Counted from the first letter of the stretch, positions 1-12,477 are shown. The stretch is DNA of 64,000 nucleotides from Glomus cerebriforme (GCA_003550305.1 QKYT01000035.1:171493-235492); one strand, 5' to 3'. A program made the numbers and translations. Notes: generated from the sequence alone by a model not told the origin.

Positions 1-89
1 AGTGCGTTGCAAGTGAGTGCTCAAGTAATAACTACATTTTGAGTGACATCTTGAATACTAACAAAAAATTTTTTTCTTAGGTAAGAAGA

Positions 90-560
90 ATTGTGCTCAT
101 TTTTACGCTACTTTACAGATTTATTGTGATGCTATGTCTGCATAGAAACATTATCCCAATCGTCCATGCAATTGGTACGTTGAAAATGAATGAATAGTGC
201 CATTTAATAGCCGTGTGCTTTATGATAAATACAAAGTGGGTCTCGATGATGAATGGATTTTAACCTCGAGACAAAAGAATGTTCGAGAAATACTCATTTT
301 CCCTCTCAAACATAACAAACATAAGACAAATATGGAACTTGTCAAATCTAAATCATTTTGACTATGGGTGTTTGATGACATAGTTAAGTTTTTTAGAAAA
401 TTTGCCCTGAACTTTGGTGAATGGGAGTCAGAAGAATCTGTAGATAGATACACCATTAATTGTCACGGACATCTACACCTTCACCTCAAAATTGAATTAA
501 TAAAAAAAATGGAGATGATGTTCCTAGCGATGTGAGGTAAAGTTGATGACCCTAGTGATT
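90..560 (+). pseudogene. Broken relic of an unrecognised protein-coding gene
   Basis: Coding-like sequence runs on the plus strand but crosses several frames and in-frame stops. One frame at about 94-190 reads NCAHFYATLQIYCDAM before a TAG. Another, from about 203, reads NSRVLYDKYKVGLDDEW and continues through GEWESEESVDRYTINCHGH and a His-rich LHLHLKIE stretch to about 530, with a TGA inside. Base composition is less AT-rich than the flanking DNA. The phrasing resembles a repeated lineage-specific family I vaguely associate with Rhizophagus; I cannot name a function. An antisense open frame at 220-456 is a shadow of it. No intact start or splice structure is visible, so I treat it as a decayed copy. 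Confidence 0.45.
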
Positions 561-1800
561 CATGCAAAAGTGGTTCAGGAGAGTTTGGGTTTGAGGCAAA
601 ACTAGTTTAGGAGGGTTTAGGCTATAAGACAAAACTAGTTTAGGAATTCATCAGAGGGTTTAGCCTGAATTATTAGATGATCCAATGGTTTAAAGGATTG
701 CTAGAAACTCAAAACCTCCTGATTGTTAAGCATGGAAATTTCACATATGAAAAAGGAAGTTTCACAAAAACTAGATCTTATATTTAATATATTAGATCTT
801 ATAATTGGAATTCAGGAATTTCAGTAACAACACCAGAATTAAGATAACTGTGCAGTAACCTCCACCTACTCCCTAGTGCTAACATTTGGTGATTATATGA
901 CACATATGGGCTATATCTTAAGTGTATTCTATCAATGATTCAATATACTTTTGTTGTTTAAGAGAACTTCTCAATTTATAGTAGATTGTTTGAGCTATAA
1001 TGGTTTATTTTATAAATCATTTGATTTTTATAAATTTTATATTTTAGCTTTTATGACTATAGAATACCATTTGCAAACCTTAAATATTAAAAAATGTAAT
1101 TAATATATATAATAAAACTAGCTTTATTTTGTCTTTAAATGATTTTTTTAAATGAGTAATAAAATTATGTGCATGTTACAAATTGTAATTAATATGCAAA
1201 AATAAATACAAAGTTCAGAACTTTGCCTGTGATACATGATGAAGTTTCTATATATATAATTGTGGACTTATACCATTTATTTTTTCAAACAATATCTGCA
1301 AATTTGATATAATTTCTTAAGATAAGTTTTTTTTTAACTTTTAATCTTAATTTATGTTTTTGAAGTATTTAATGTATAGTTTCTAAAGAAATTTAAACAT
1401 TATTTTCTGTTCTCAACTTATTTTAGACATTAATTACTATTGAATATTTTTTAAAAGTAATAAACCAAATAACTTTCTGCTTAATATAAACAAAAAATAT
1501 ATATAAATAGTCTGTTTTTAGTTTATCTTTAACATACTAGTTTTTTATATATACTAAAAAATTATTATGACTGTTGATTAATGAACAACTATTTTAGAAA
1601 TAATATAATAGATGTGTGAATAACTTTCATTAATAAGAGTAATAATTTTTATTTTTTACTTATATAATAAATATAGTATTTTTGCTATTTGTTTATATAT
1701 TTTGATTAAAAAAAAGTTAGAGTATATTTTTTATAATTTTTATTTATAAATTTAATAAGAAAAAATTTTTTAAAATTAAATAAAATTGATTTTTTTTGGA
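561..1800. other. AT-rich intergenic sequence
   Basis: No gene seen. 560-960 is moderately AT-rich and repeats the phrase caaaactagtttaggag twice around 598-640. From 1000 on the sequence is very AT-rich with no coding signal. Confidence 0.6.
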
Positions 1801-2089
1801 TGATTTTAATGCTCATCAAAGGTGAATTTTACCGAAGATTAATTTAAAAAATAATTAACCAGGAGGTGAATTTTTAAATAATTTACCGAAGGTTAATTTT
1901 ACTACATCATGTGATTTTTATTACATAATTTTATATTTATTAATTTATCAAAGAAATTTTGGTAAATTTAGGATTTATTATAAGGGTAAATCTGGATCTA
2001 GCATAGGGTTGAGACATTTATACATCACTGGGTGTTTCTAATTCGGTAATTCCGTCTGAAATTAAGAAAATTTTCTTTTTTGGGAGTCT

Positions 2090-2345
2090 TATGTAATCTA
2101 AATTTCAATTTTGAAAAGAAACAAATTTGCCTTTTTGGTTCGTATAATGTTACCTAATATCCAAAAATAGAAATTCTGGCCAGAATTAAAGTTTTTAGCC
2201 AAAATTAAGAAATGTGACGATTAAAATATGACAAATAGGATTTTACACCTCGAAAAAATTCTAGATCCCTAGAATAAATAGTAAAAATGAAAGTCGGAGG
2301 GTGTGACATAGGGGTGACAAATTGGAGGCGATGAATAATGATGTC
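2090..2345. repeat. Dispersed repeat, copy 1
   Basis: The words tttcaattttgaaaagaaacaa, ctttttggttcgtataatg, ccagaattaaagttttt and gccaaaattaagaaat occur here in the same order as near-identical words at 58150-58295. The following part, cacacctcgaaaaaattcta then gtccctggaat-like sequence, recurs at 42465-42545. It is a shared interspersed repeat, with no coding signal. Two Ns lie just downstream at 2420 and 2433. Confidence 0.6.
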
Positions 2346-2579
2346 GCACCCTGCGAGATATACATTTATTCTTATTATAAAAATGTTTTTTTTTATTTTG
2401 TTTAATAAATGGTTTAAAANAGAAAAAAGAAANAAATAATAAAAAAAAAGAGAAAAGTAAAAAACATCTGCATTTGCAACCATCTATTAAACTACCAATA
2501 AAAATAACTAATGTAATTAAAATAATGAAAAAAATAAAGCTTGTGTTTAATTAGTAATATATCATTTATTATATTGGAG

Positions 2580-3330
2580 TTTAAATTATAATCAGAATTT
2601 AAAATATTGAAGTTTAAATTTAAGTGTTGGAGTTTGAAATTATTTAAAGTCAGAATTCAGTCAGAATTTGAAATGTCAGAGTTTAAAATTATTAAAATTA
2701 GAGTTCGTGTCAGAGTTTGAAATTATAGTTGCATCGAAGTTTGAAATGTCAGAGTTTAAAATTATTAAAAGTCAGAGTTTGCATCAGAGTTTGAAATGTT
2801 GGAGTTTAAAATTATAGTTGCATTAGAGTTTGAAATATTAGAGTTTGAAATTATAGTTGTATCAGAGTTTAAAACATCAGAGTTTAAAATTATTAAAGTC
2901 AGAGTTCACGTCAGAGTTTGAAACATCAGAGTTTAAAATTATTAAAAGTTAGAGTTCGCGTCAGAGTTTGAAATGTCAAAGTTTGAAAATTATAGTTGCG
3001 TCAGAATTTGAAATGTCAGAATTTAAAATTATTAAAGTCAGAATTCGCGTCAGAGTTTGAAATGTCAGAGTTTAAAATTATTAAAGTCAGAGTTCGCATC
3101 AGAGTTTGAAATATTAGAGTTTGAAATTATAAAGTCAGAGTTCATAAAATATCAGAGTTTGAAATTATAGTTGTGTCCGAGTTTGAAATGTCAGAGTTTG
3201 AAATTATAAAAATCAGAGTTCACGTCAGAGTTTTAAATGTCAAAGGTTGAAATTATAGAGTCAGAGTTCGCATTAGAGTTTAAAATGTCAGAGTTTGAAA
3301 TTGTTAAGATCAAAATTAAAAATGTCAAAA
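2580..3330. repeat. Minisatellite of CAGAGTTTGAAAT units
   Basis: About 750 bases made of a degenerate alternation of cagagtttgaaatgtcagag, tttaaaattattaaagt and cagagttcgcgt. The higher-order period is roughly 50-60 bases. Copies drift by substitutions and small deletions. No reading frame is maintained through it. Confidence 0.85.
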
Positions 3331-3734
3331 GTTAAAAATGAAAAATGCAACTATATAAAAAACCAAAGAAATATAACTATTACAAACCACTATTACTTAC
3401 AAGACATTAAAAAACAATAGCATAATACTACTATTACCTACAAAATAATAAAAAGAAAGAAACAAAAAAAATATGAAAAAGAAATAAAGAAAAAAAAACA
3501 AACCAGGTAAAAATTACTAACCAAAAATGGTTAATATAAATAGGTGAAATTTAAAATATAAAAAAATGCATTATGAAAATTAAGGTGAAATTCACCACCC
3601 GGTGAATTTCTATTAAATTTACTCCTGGTGAATTATTTGCAAATTAACTTCCAGTGACTGTTAAATAAATTCTTTATATTTATAGTATTAATTAATTATT
3701 TTTTATTGCATATGCGATATATCACATGATTATG

Positions 3735-5740
3735 TCACTAGATTTTTATTGGCTAAAATTTTTTGCTATACTTGTATTTTTTTTGTCTTATATTTTTTTT
3801 TACTACTTTGAACTTTAAAATAATTTGTTTTTTATTGAAACTTTTTTTCCAAATGTATATTAAATCTATACATTTCAATTTTCATAAGGTTAGCTATAAT
3901 ATTCATGAAGAAAATCACATCTTTCATAATAGTACTAATTTTTGAATTTTTTATTTTTATTTACTAATGTTAAGGCATAATTTTACCACTTTTAACAAAG
4001 CAAATTAACTTCCTTTATTAATTGAAAATTGTTTAGCAAATTCAAAATTACTAGAATCTCAATTTTCATAAAGGTATAATTAATACACTATCCTACAATA
4101 AATATCTGGATTTCATAAATTTTACTTAGTAAAATATAGTAAAATTGATGATCTTTAGGTTGAAATAAATTTTTGGCAAATTCACTCTAAATTTTTTTAT
4201 TTGATAGCTGATAATCTATAGTAATATTTTATTTGTAAAATACAAAAAAATACTCATTTGTAAAGTAATGAATAAGTTAATTTTATATGTAAATATGTGA
4301 ATAACATATAAAAAAATTATAACTTATATTTTAAGATGAAAAATTTTTTTTATGGTTTAAAAATATCATTTTTTTATTTTAATATTTAAAAACTATAATT
4401 AATTGGCTATCAAATAAAAAAAAAATTTTAGCAAATTTGCCAAAAATTCATAAAGTTTTATACAACCCAAAAATCATTAATTTTACTATATATTACTAAG
4501 TAAAATTTATGAAATCTGAATATTTATTGTAGGGTAGTGTACTTGTGAAGTTATTCACATTTTTTATAAGGGCTGTGATATATATTACCTAATATTAGTT
4601 TCATAAGATGTCCTACCCCCCTAGGTAAGATTTTTTCAACCAATAATATTTAAATATATATATAGTATTAATTTTGACCAATAAAAATGCATAATTTTGT
4701 GTCACGTAAGATTTTGTTTTACCCCCATCCCCTAAAATATTACCTAATAAATGTCACGTCCCTAATGGTACTAACTTACAAATTTTATATTTTTTCAATT
4801 TTGTAACTTCAGAGCATATTTTGAGTATTTTAGCTAGTTAAAGTAAATTAATTTTCTTTAATAATTAAAAGTTGTTTAATGAGTTCGAAACTGCTAAGAT
4901 CTTAATTTTCATAAAAGTACAATTAATACTTATAGAGTTATTCATATTTTTTATAATAGTACTAATTTATGAATTTTATTTTTTTTTTATCTTAGAATTT
5001 TAGAGTATATTTTAAGCATTTTCTGCTTAAGTAAAGTTATTTTTTAAAACTATTTGTATTTTAATTTCTCTTTCTTTTTATCCCTTGTATTTTTACATAT
5101 TTCTAACTTTATTAGAATTATTATACAGTCTTTTAATTTTAAAATACCACTTTTAAATTATTATTAATATTTTTTTTTGATGTTTTGTGTTTAAACTTTA
5201 TTAACTATTTTAATAAAAAAGTTTATTTAATGTATTCAAAAAATTTAATAAATTACAATTTTTTTAAGTATAATTTAAAATGCATAAATATTATGAAGCT
5301 AAATAAATAAATATGTTATAAAAATATAAATAATTCCATAAGTATTAACTATACTTTCATGAAAATTAAGATCTTAGTAGTTTTAGATCTGTTAAACAAC
5401 TTTTAATTAATAAAGAAAGTTGATTTACTTTATTCAAAGTGGTAAAATTACATTCTAATATTAGTAAACAAAATCAAAAATTAATACTGTACTGTTATAA
5501 AAAATGTGATTTTTTTTTATGAATATATATTATAGCTAATCTTATAAAATTAGATTTAATATATATTTGGAAAAAAGTTTCAACAAAAAACAAACCTACT
5601 GTATTTTAAAATTCAAAGTAGTAAAGAAAAATATATAAAAAAAAAAAAAATTAAAAAAGTTTTCACAATTTTAATGTATTACAAAACAAGTGTAGCAAAA
5701 AATTTTAGCCAATAAAAATCCAGTAGTATGACCTATACAA
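3735..5740. repeat. Large inverted-repeat (foldback) element
   Basis: The left arm begins gatttttattggctaaaatt and runs to about 4085. The reverse complement of about 5335-5732 gives the same words in order: ttggctaaaattttttgc, then ttagctataatattcatga-like, then acaacttttaattaataaag-like sequence. A partial direct copy of the arm also lies at about 4760-4960. The arms are several hundred bases with mismatches and enclose very AT-rich sequence. A separate MITE at 4086-4539 sits in the left arm. Open frames inside (for example 3763-3945) look like chance. Confidence 0.6.
4086..4539. mobile_element. MITE with long terminal inverted repeats and TA target site
   Basis: The left end reads cactatcctacaataaatat and the right end is its near-perfect reverse complement, atatttattgtagggtagtg. 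Similarity between the arms continues inward for roughly 100-130 bases, through tttcataaattttacttagt. TA dinucleotides flank both ends (4084-4085 and 4540-4541), as expected for Tc1/mariner-mobilised elements. There is no coding capacity. Confidence 0.8.
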
Positions 5741-8700
5741 CATATTGCAAGTGTGATAAAAAATAAAAACTTTAATTAAATATATTGAATTAATATTTTA
5801 AAATTAAGTAATGCATTTTTTTTGTAAGTTATTGTATATCTTTTGGTTTAAATAATAAAAAAGATGCTAATAGTATTTATAATAAAAAAAAATAGATAAT
5901 ATAAATATGATAAAATTTTAATAAAAAAAACAGGTGATAATAGAAAATAATCAGCTAAAATATATAATCAGCTATTACTAAAGCTTTTATTATAATGTAT
6001 AAAATATGTTTATCTTAAAAATCTCAAAAAAAAAAGTCAAAGAAAAATAAGTGGTTCTTATTTTTACAATATTTAAATACTAGTATAAATGATTTAATTA
6101 TTTTTAATTTTTTTTTAGATTAGAGAAGTAAATTTGATAATATGGATCTATCAACTTTTAAGATATTTAAATGAAAAATTAATAAGTCTTTTAAGTTTGT
6201 TATAAAATGTAATTCTAAATATATTTTTAAAGCATTAGAATGGTATATGAACATAACAATTATTTTAAAGAATAAGAAAGATAAATCAATTATCACTATT
6301 ATTAAAAATTATATTTATATTAATAATGTTGAGTTCAAGCCAATACTATAATTAAGCATAGTAGAAATTTGAAAAATCAAAGATATTTCTGATCTAACTA
6401 AAAATCAGTTTTACTTAGAGAATTATGAAAAGATATGCTAAAAATTTACCAAAAGAAAAGTATGATTTGATTCAAGCATTTATCAATTTTTTTAGTTTAA
6501 CTAGTAAAAAGAATTTTTTAAAAAAATATATAAACCATATAAAATTTAGGAAATAATTTTATTTAGTTTTAATTTTCTTATTAATATATACTGAAAATAT
6601 TAGCTGTTAAACTCTTGATTTTTTTATCATGATTGATTAATTTATAATTTGTGAGAAATGAAAAGATTTACATTAGTGATCAATGGAACAATTTTATAAT
6701 TAAATTTATTAGTATCTATAATTTGGAGCCATCAGGTAAATATTGGCATATTTTGATAATTGTTTTGGACTTTTAAAAATAATAGATTAATTTATGGCTT
6801 TCTGGCTACTTTTCATAAAAAAAATTATAAGAATATCTTTGAAATTGCAAATTCTAAATAAGGACCAAAATTATGCAATTAGACATTTTTGTTAAATTTT
6901 ACTATTAAAATCACCAGCTGGAAATTATGGATATGGTAGGGTAATAGAATATGCTATATTTTTTTGCCCATTTTTTTGCAATTAATATTAGCCAAATTAT
7001 TTGTAATACTAATTAAAATTATCATAATGCAGGTCAGAGATGTTTTGTTTAATTCAGTAATATATAAATTATAGCTAAAATGCTTTGTTAATTATTAATA
7101 TCGATCTTTCTGTTTTTCGCGAATTGCAAATTAAATTTTTAAGAAAAGATTTTAAACTATTTTTTGTATTTGTTCAAAATCAGAAAAATAAAACCTTTAC
7201 TAATTTTTTTTGTTTATAGTTAGGAATAGTAAATAAATAAGATATATTAGAAATAAGATATATTAAATAAATTATTAGCAGAAAAAACTGCTTTGTTTTT
7301 ATTTTTATTTTTTTTATTATATATAGGTTTTCATTTATTTTAACTTTTTTTTTAATAAATTAAAATACTAGTTGCAAATACAGATACCTATTAATTTTAA
7401 TAAAAAATTTATTTACTATAATAGATCTTTTATTTTTTTTTTTCAGATAAATTAGAATATATTTGATTTATAAATTTACTTTTATATTTAAATATATATT
7501 GTATTTTTTATATTCAAATATTTTTTCTAAAAATTTTTTTAATATTGCAATATATTCTTTTTTTCGTAATCATTATAATATATTTTATTGGATAATTTAA
7601 TAAATAATCAATTCTAAATTATATAATTTCAATGATATTTTTTTACAACATCTTTATTATCAATTATTTTAATTATTTTTGATATTTCTCTTATTTAAAT
7701 ACTGGAAGTTTATTATTAAGTAATCAATATCTAGCAAAATTTAAAAATTTTCAAATTTTCCATATACTATTATTAATAAAAATTTTTTGAATAATCTTTT
7801 ATTTTTTTATACTCACTTTTATTATTTAATAAAATAGAATATTCAAATATTATCTTTTATAATTGTATTTAATAATTGTTAATTGGTTATGTTATTTATC
7901 ATTTATTTTTTTAGTTATTTGATACAGTAAATATATGGATTAATAATTTTATTTTTTAAATTATTTGAAATATCTTCTAATATATTGAAATCAAGTAATT
8001 ATTAATTAGTAAACTGGATATTATAAATTTTAAAAAAATTTATAATTTTTTTTATGCTAGCTGCTACTTTAGTTAATAAACCATTTGAATTATATTTATT
8101 ATAAAAGATTAATTTTGATGTTTTGATTATCTTATATAATCTTTATTTTATTTTTTTTAATTAATTATCATTTTTTTATATCAAATTACTTTTTTTTAAT
8201 TTTTAATAAGTTTTAACTTCAGCTTTTGTATCCTTTGGATCATTTTATTTACTATTATCATCATCATCCCATTATCAAAAAACTCATTAATAGTTTTATT
8301 ATACAAATTATAATTGTTTTTTTTTATAAATTTATTATTTTTAAGTATTTTTTTTATTATATTTACCATTTGTTATATATAAGTATTTTTTAGGGGTTCT
8401 TTTTTGTTCAGTATTTTTTTTAAGTTAAAAAAATTATTTTAAATAATGTTTAAAATGACATATCTGAAATATGTGATAGATTATGCCAAATACTTTATTG
8501 TCTGAAATGAAATGAAGAACTATATATGTTTACATAAGGTGATAAATAATTAAGATCATGTGGCAATTTCCAGTTGTCTGCATACATAAATTGACAAATA
8601 AAAATTATTGTTTTGATTGTTTTGATATTATATTGGACGAGATATACTAATAACAATAAATAATGTCACACAAATAGTTTTTTTTTTCAAAGCTTCAGAC

Positions 8701-9470
8701 TTACAATGGTTTTCATTGCCTAGTTTTAGAGTATAACTGTAAATATCAATTTACTTGACTGTCATAAATTTGATTTTTCTTAATATTTATTTTAGAAAAA
8801 ACTTTTGCACTTTTTAAAAATATTAAAGAATAAAAAATATATATTTTACATACTTTTAAATATTATTTTAAAGAATAAAAATATTTAATATTTTTGCATA
8901 ATTTTATTAGATAAAAGTTTATTTTCATTTTAATAAATATTATATTACATGAAAAAATTTTTATTAAAAAATGTGTTTTAGTATTATTACAAAAAAAAAA
9001 ATTATAACTCATAAAATCAATATACATGAACTTCAATATCTGCAGAACAATACTACTTAAGCTTATTTCACTTGTTTTCTCTTGACCAAAGTATTTAAAA
9101 TTCAAATTATAATTTGAAGAAATGCATCTTAGTATTATAAAAAAAAATCCATATAACTTCATGAAAATTAATACAAATTAATATACAAGTATTCCCATAC
9201 CTCATAAACAACTTTCCTTAAGCATTTTTCACCTGTTTAATATGACCAAATGCTAAAATTATGTTGTGAAATCTCTATAAAACATGTTATGAATTTACTT
9301 ATGAAATATTTTAGATTTGTAATAATATTTTACACCTGAAATTCTGCTGCTAGTGAAAAATATTTAACTTTATTAAATATCTAAAAACTTTTAATATATT
9401 TTTTAAAATATGAAAGGAAAAGAAAGAGCAAAGAGAAATTTTTTATCATAAACAAATAATTATATGGCTG
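5741..9470. other. Very AT-rich intergenic DNA
   Basis: About 3.7 kb of extremely AT-rich sequence dominated by homopolymer and TA runs. A 43-codon open frame at about 6422-6553 (MKRYAKNLPKEKYDLIQ at its start) and a less AT-rich stretch at about 6640-6950 might be remnants of an old element, but there is no recognisable domain. Open frames around 8863-9162 have no coding character. Confidence 0.5.
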
Positions 9471-9811
9471 ATGATGGTGAACCAATCAGATTCCCTTTGT
9501 TTTGTCTCAGATGGTGCGGTCAGGCAGATAATTTGACATTTCGGCGTAACCTGTCACACATTTCGGACGTGCTTTAAAATGATCCGTTATCACGTGATAA
9601 AATCTCGCATTTTTATTGGTCAAATTGTCAATTTACCCCTGTAAATACCCTGCAAAATTAGTCTGATTTTGAGTATAGATGTTACGTACCATATATCAAA
9701 CAATTTAGCATCTTCACGTGCCTTGATCTTGAAACTTTGCGCAGTATCGTGCCGGCGAAAAAATTAAGCAATAAATTTCTTGTATATGAGGTGGAATGAA
9801 ATTATGTGAAA

Positions 9812-10383
9812 ATGAATCGTGATGGTAAGTGTAAATCGGTACAGTAATGTTGCCTATTATTATTTTTTTTTTTATTTCCGTTGCTAATACTCCCGTAAAT
9901 ATACCATAGGTTCGAAATTTCTTAATCTCGGAGAAGTTCACTTTCGAGTAATAATATTTTATATAGTCTGTGTATTTGGGAGAAATCTTGTATTTAGAGC
10001 AAATTAGCTATAGAAATTGATACGAAACCTGAGAGAGCAAAGAAATAACTTGATGCTTGGGACTCGTATTAAATGGCCTAGGATCCGTGTACTCCTTCCC
10101 TCTTTGATAGCATCAATATATTATTTCACTTGCTGTTCTATAATCTCATTATATTTACTAAATTTCTCATTATGTAAAAAATATAATAAATAGTCGGTTT
10201 TGGATCTTTAACGTTGTGTGTATAATTCTTTTGTATTTCCTAGACCCTGTCAGAGTGCAAGAATTCTGGGAGGATTACATCGCTCCCTCTCAATCGAGTT
10301 GCCACTGGTCGCTATGGTCGTTAGCAGAATTGCTAGAAATGGCCCAACTCGATGGAGCTAAGTTTGTCGCGAAAGTTGGATGA
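9812..10383 (+). CDS. Short spliced open frame, unrecognised
   Basis: An ATG at 9812 gives MNRD, followed by a consensus donor G|GTAAGT at 9825. A matching acceptor, ttgtatttcctag, ends at 10243. Joining the exons restores a frame that reads DPVRVQEFWEDY, then WSLWSLAELLEMAQLDG, to a TGA at 10381-10383; the product is about 50 residues. The second exon has markedly higher GC than the region to its left and natural-looking amino acid composition. It may be the 5' part of the gene that continues at 10487, joined by a splice I could not define, or part of a broken gene. No function is suggested. Confidence 0.35.
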
Positions 10384-10486
10384 TTGCAGAACGCGTATAT
10401 AAATCGGCGTGTGCGATCACGAGATGTAGACTGGTTTTGTCTTCTGATTGGTTTATAATCACGTGATCGTACAATGCTTTAAACAA

Positions 10487-11195
10487 ATGATCCCGGATAC
10501 CTTAGTTCGTTTGTTAGTCACAGACATGACAACTACTAGTGAAATTCCAATTTTGCGAAAAAAGAGAATGTACAAAGTGTCTCAACAGTCCAGGTACCAT
10601 AATTTCTTTAAAGTAACTAACGCAGAAAAGTGGAGTTTCTCCAATTTTGTTACATACTTGATAGACATTAACGATGACGATGCAAGGCCATTTGCTGCTG
10701 TGAATGTTTGGTTGACGAATACTACAAAACTAACACGCGATAATTCTGTTCCTCCACCTGTTCGAAAGTTTACTTCTGAATTATTAAAGCTCCGAATCGT
10801 GAGTATTGAATATTTCGATAATATCCTTTAATATCATTATGAAAATCTTCTCTCATTTTATCTCTACCTAACAGGCAAACTGTGATTGTGAAATGATCCG
10901 AAGCGCACTCATTAGTCTTGAAGAGTTTTCCACCTTTAAACTCATATTTGAGCCTAAAATTGCACTGGCAAAACAAATTGCTGGAGCATCCAAAGAACTT
11001 TGTTCTATCGCAATATCCGGAAAGCGCGATCGTGTATTTGCTTCCTACGTAATGTCTGAAGAACTGTGTCCTAAAGTTCGCAAAGTTGATCATGGTGTAT
11101 TATATGATCCCGTAGATGAATTTTTTTCTTGTCCATCCACATCAAGTGGTCTTTCCGATGCTTCGGATGCTTCAAATCATACATTGAATCGTTGA
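10487..11195 (+). CDS. Unrecognised two-exon gene in a GC-richer island
   Basis: Exon 1 is 10487-10798 and exon 2 is 10875-11195, joined in phase 0 by a 76-base intron with donor GTGAGT and acceptor cctaacag. The predicted product is about 210 residues. The N-terminal half contains KKRMYKVSQQSRYHNFFKV and YLIDINDDDARPFAAVNVW. The second exon starts ANCDCEMIRSALISLEEF and ends in an Asp/Ser-rich tail, FFSCPSTSSGLSDASDASN. No signal peptide or membrane segment is seen, and I recognise no domain. Composition differs sharply from the AT-rich DNA to its left, as in many lineage-specific islands. The true start may lie upstream, in the exons at 9812-10383. Reverse-strand open frames here are shadows. 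Confidence 0.5.
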
Positions 11196-11269
11196 AAGAA
11201 TAACATGTGCTTGATAAATGAGTTCTCATGTCAGCTGAGATACGTTGTTTGTTATTTCTTCTGATGTCT

Positions 11270-11700
11270 TACCTTGTTAATGCATCATCGTTTAAAGTAG
11301 ATGTAACAAGACTTCTTAAAATACATTGCACAATACAAGATGTATATGAATATAAAAACTTTTTATGATTTTTTGTTGCGCCACATCGGCTAGCTGCGCC
11401 ACAAACCAGGCACATTTCGTTTAAGCGTTGCATCGTCGTACTCGAAAAAAAAATAATATATAATCTTTTGCACTCATTATATTGATTTTTACAATGTCTA
11501 CTGCACCTACACACACCTATTTTACATATCGTGTTTCAAAATAAAGTTTTGCTCACTCGAACAATTCGTGACCAATAAAATTTTGATCAGTTTCTTATTT
11601 AGCGCAACACCTTTCAGATAGCCGCGGCACATAAATAACATACCTAATATATCGCCACTTTTATTCAGAAAGGATAAACGGAAGAAGTTTTTCGAGAGAA
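11270..11700. other. Gap between island gene and island-family relic
   Basis: Mixed-composition sequence with short plus-strand frames, such as MSTAPTHTYFTY from 11494 and PNISPLLFRKDKRKKFFE from about 11641. None has a convincing splice context. Reverse open frames 11269-11514 and 11522-11857 are probably antisense artefacts. It may hold the decayed 5' end of the family copy that follows. Confidence 0.4.
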
Positions 11701-11749
11701 ACTTGTTCTCTAGCTTCAAGAAGACGGGTGCCATATCTGAAACTAATAC

Positions 11750-12477
11750 ACCTGCTTCCTCCTCCTTCTGCAACTGCAACTGGAAATAAGTCGCGGAGCC
11801 GTAAAACTTGCGGATTTCGCTAAGGAGAAAACATTGAGGTCGTTCTCGTGTTGGCATGAACTTGACTTCGAAGGTATAGACGCAATTCCGCTATTCTTTC
11901 CTCCAATCTATGACGACGACGATAAATTGTATGGCGGAGATTTTAGTCGGGTTAAAAAATTACGGGTCTTTGCTCGTATAGTAGATGGTTTGGAGTCAAT
12001 GCGAAAGGAGTATGTTGTGGCAATACTCCATATCGTAAAGGACGACACAAAAAATTCAGTGTGTCCGCAACATGAAATTATTGAAGTTTCGGACGAGTTG
12101 ATTATGCGACCTAGGTAAATGCTTGTCTTTCACGAGAGAGATTTTTTCTCGAGCCCTGACATTCCATTTTTCAGGACTCTGAGGATCTTATTTGCATTAC
12201 TGAACATAAACAACATAAAGTGCCTATGGGCTTCGCTCAGGTTAGTGATATAATTTTATTCCTGTTTTTCGATGACTAGTTTAAGTTTTTGACTATTTTG
12301 TTACAATATCGCCAAACAGCTCGAGAGTTCGTATGAATCAAACCTATCTCGTTACTACAGGTTGAGACCGGCACTTTCTGCTTTTATTCGCCGGGGGAAA
12401 TTTCACAAAATGCCGTTAAGTATCGAATTCACGATGATGCTTTGAAAGAATTAGGAGAAGTATCATACGTTATGTAA
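11750..12477 (+). pseudogene. Island-family protein (SAM-like tail plus C-terminal domain), decayed copy 1
   Basis: Pieced across frames, the translation matches the second copy at 41.4-42.2 kb segment by segment: GAVKLADFAKEKTLRSFS, GIDAIPLF, LESMRKEYVVAILHIVKD, VDYA, SEDLICITEHKQHKVPMGFA, LESSYESN and FCFYSPGEIS. The second copy has GIDSIPLF, LEAMRDEYVVAL, GRVDYAIK, EDLICITENKQHKVPIGFAQ, KLESAYETN and FLLYTPGEIS. A plausible intron runs from about 12117 to 12173 and another from about 12241 to 12319 (ending in cag). One frameshift near 12098 and a TAG where homologues would have a sense codon indicate a broken gene, unless splicing is unusual. The part KITGRAFLKVTEEKL, visible in copy 2 before this region, resembles a SAM-domain end. 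From memory this is an expanded Rhizophagus family with a CRN/endonuclease-like C terminus; that identity is tentative. Confidence 0.6.

Larger units (their letters stand above)
1800..3665. repeat. Possible TIR-flanked block around a minisatellite
   Basis: The block 1813-1910 contains GGTGAATTTTACCGAAG, AACCAGGAGGTGAATTT and related words. The reverse complement of 3585-3660 carries similar words, AATTCACCAGGAGTAAATTT and GGTGAATTTCACC. These look like imperfect inverted ends of a unit about 1.85 kb long whose middle is the minisatellite at 2580-3330. Boundaries are approximate and no target-site duplication was fixed. Confidence 0.35.

Noticed and set aside
2580..3330. CRISPR-like array
   Set aside because: Units are contiguous and degenerate with no unique spacers, and the sequence is eukaryotic.
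8863..9162. 99-codon minus-strand frame in AT-rich DNA
   Set aside because: Phe/Ile/Asn/Lys composition expected from AT content and no conserved motif.
11522..11857. 111-codon minus-strand frame
   Set aside because: The plus strand of the same DNA aligns with the island family (LADFAKEKTLRSFS), so the minus frame is a shadow.
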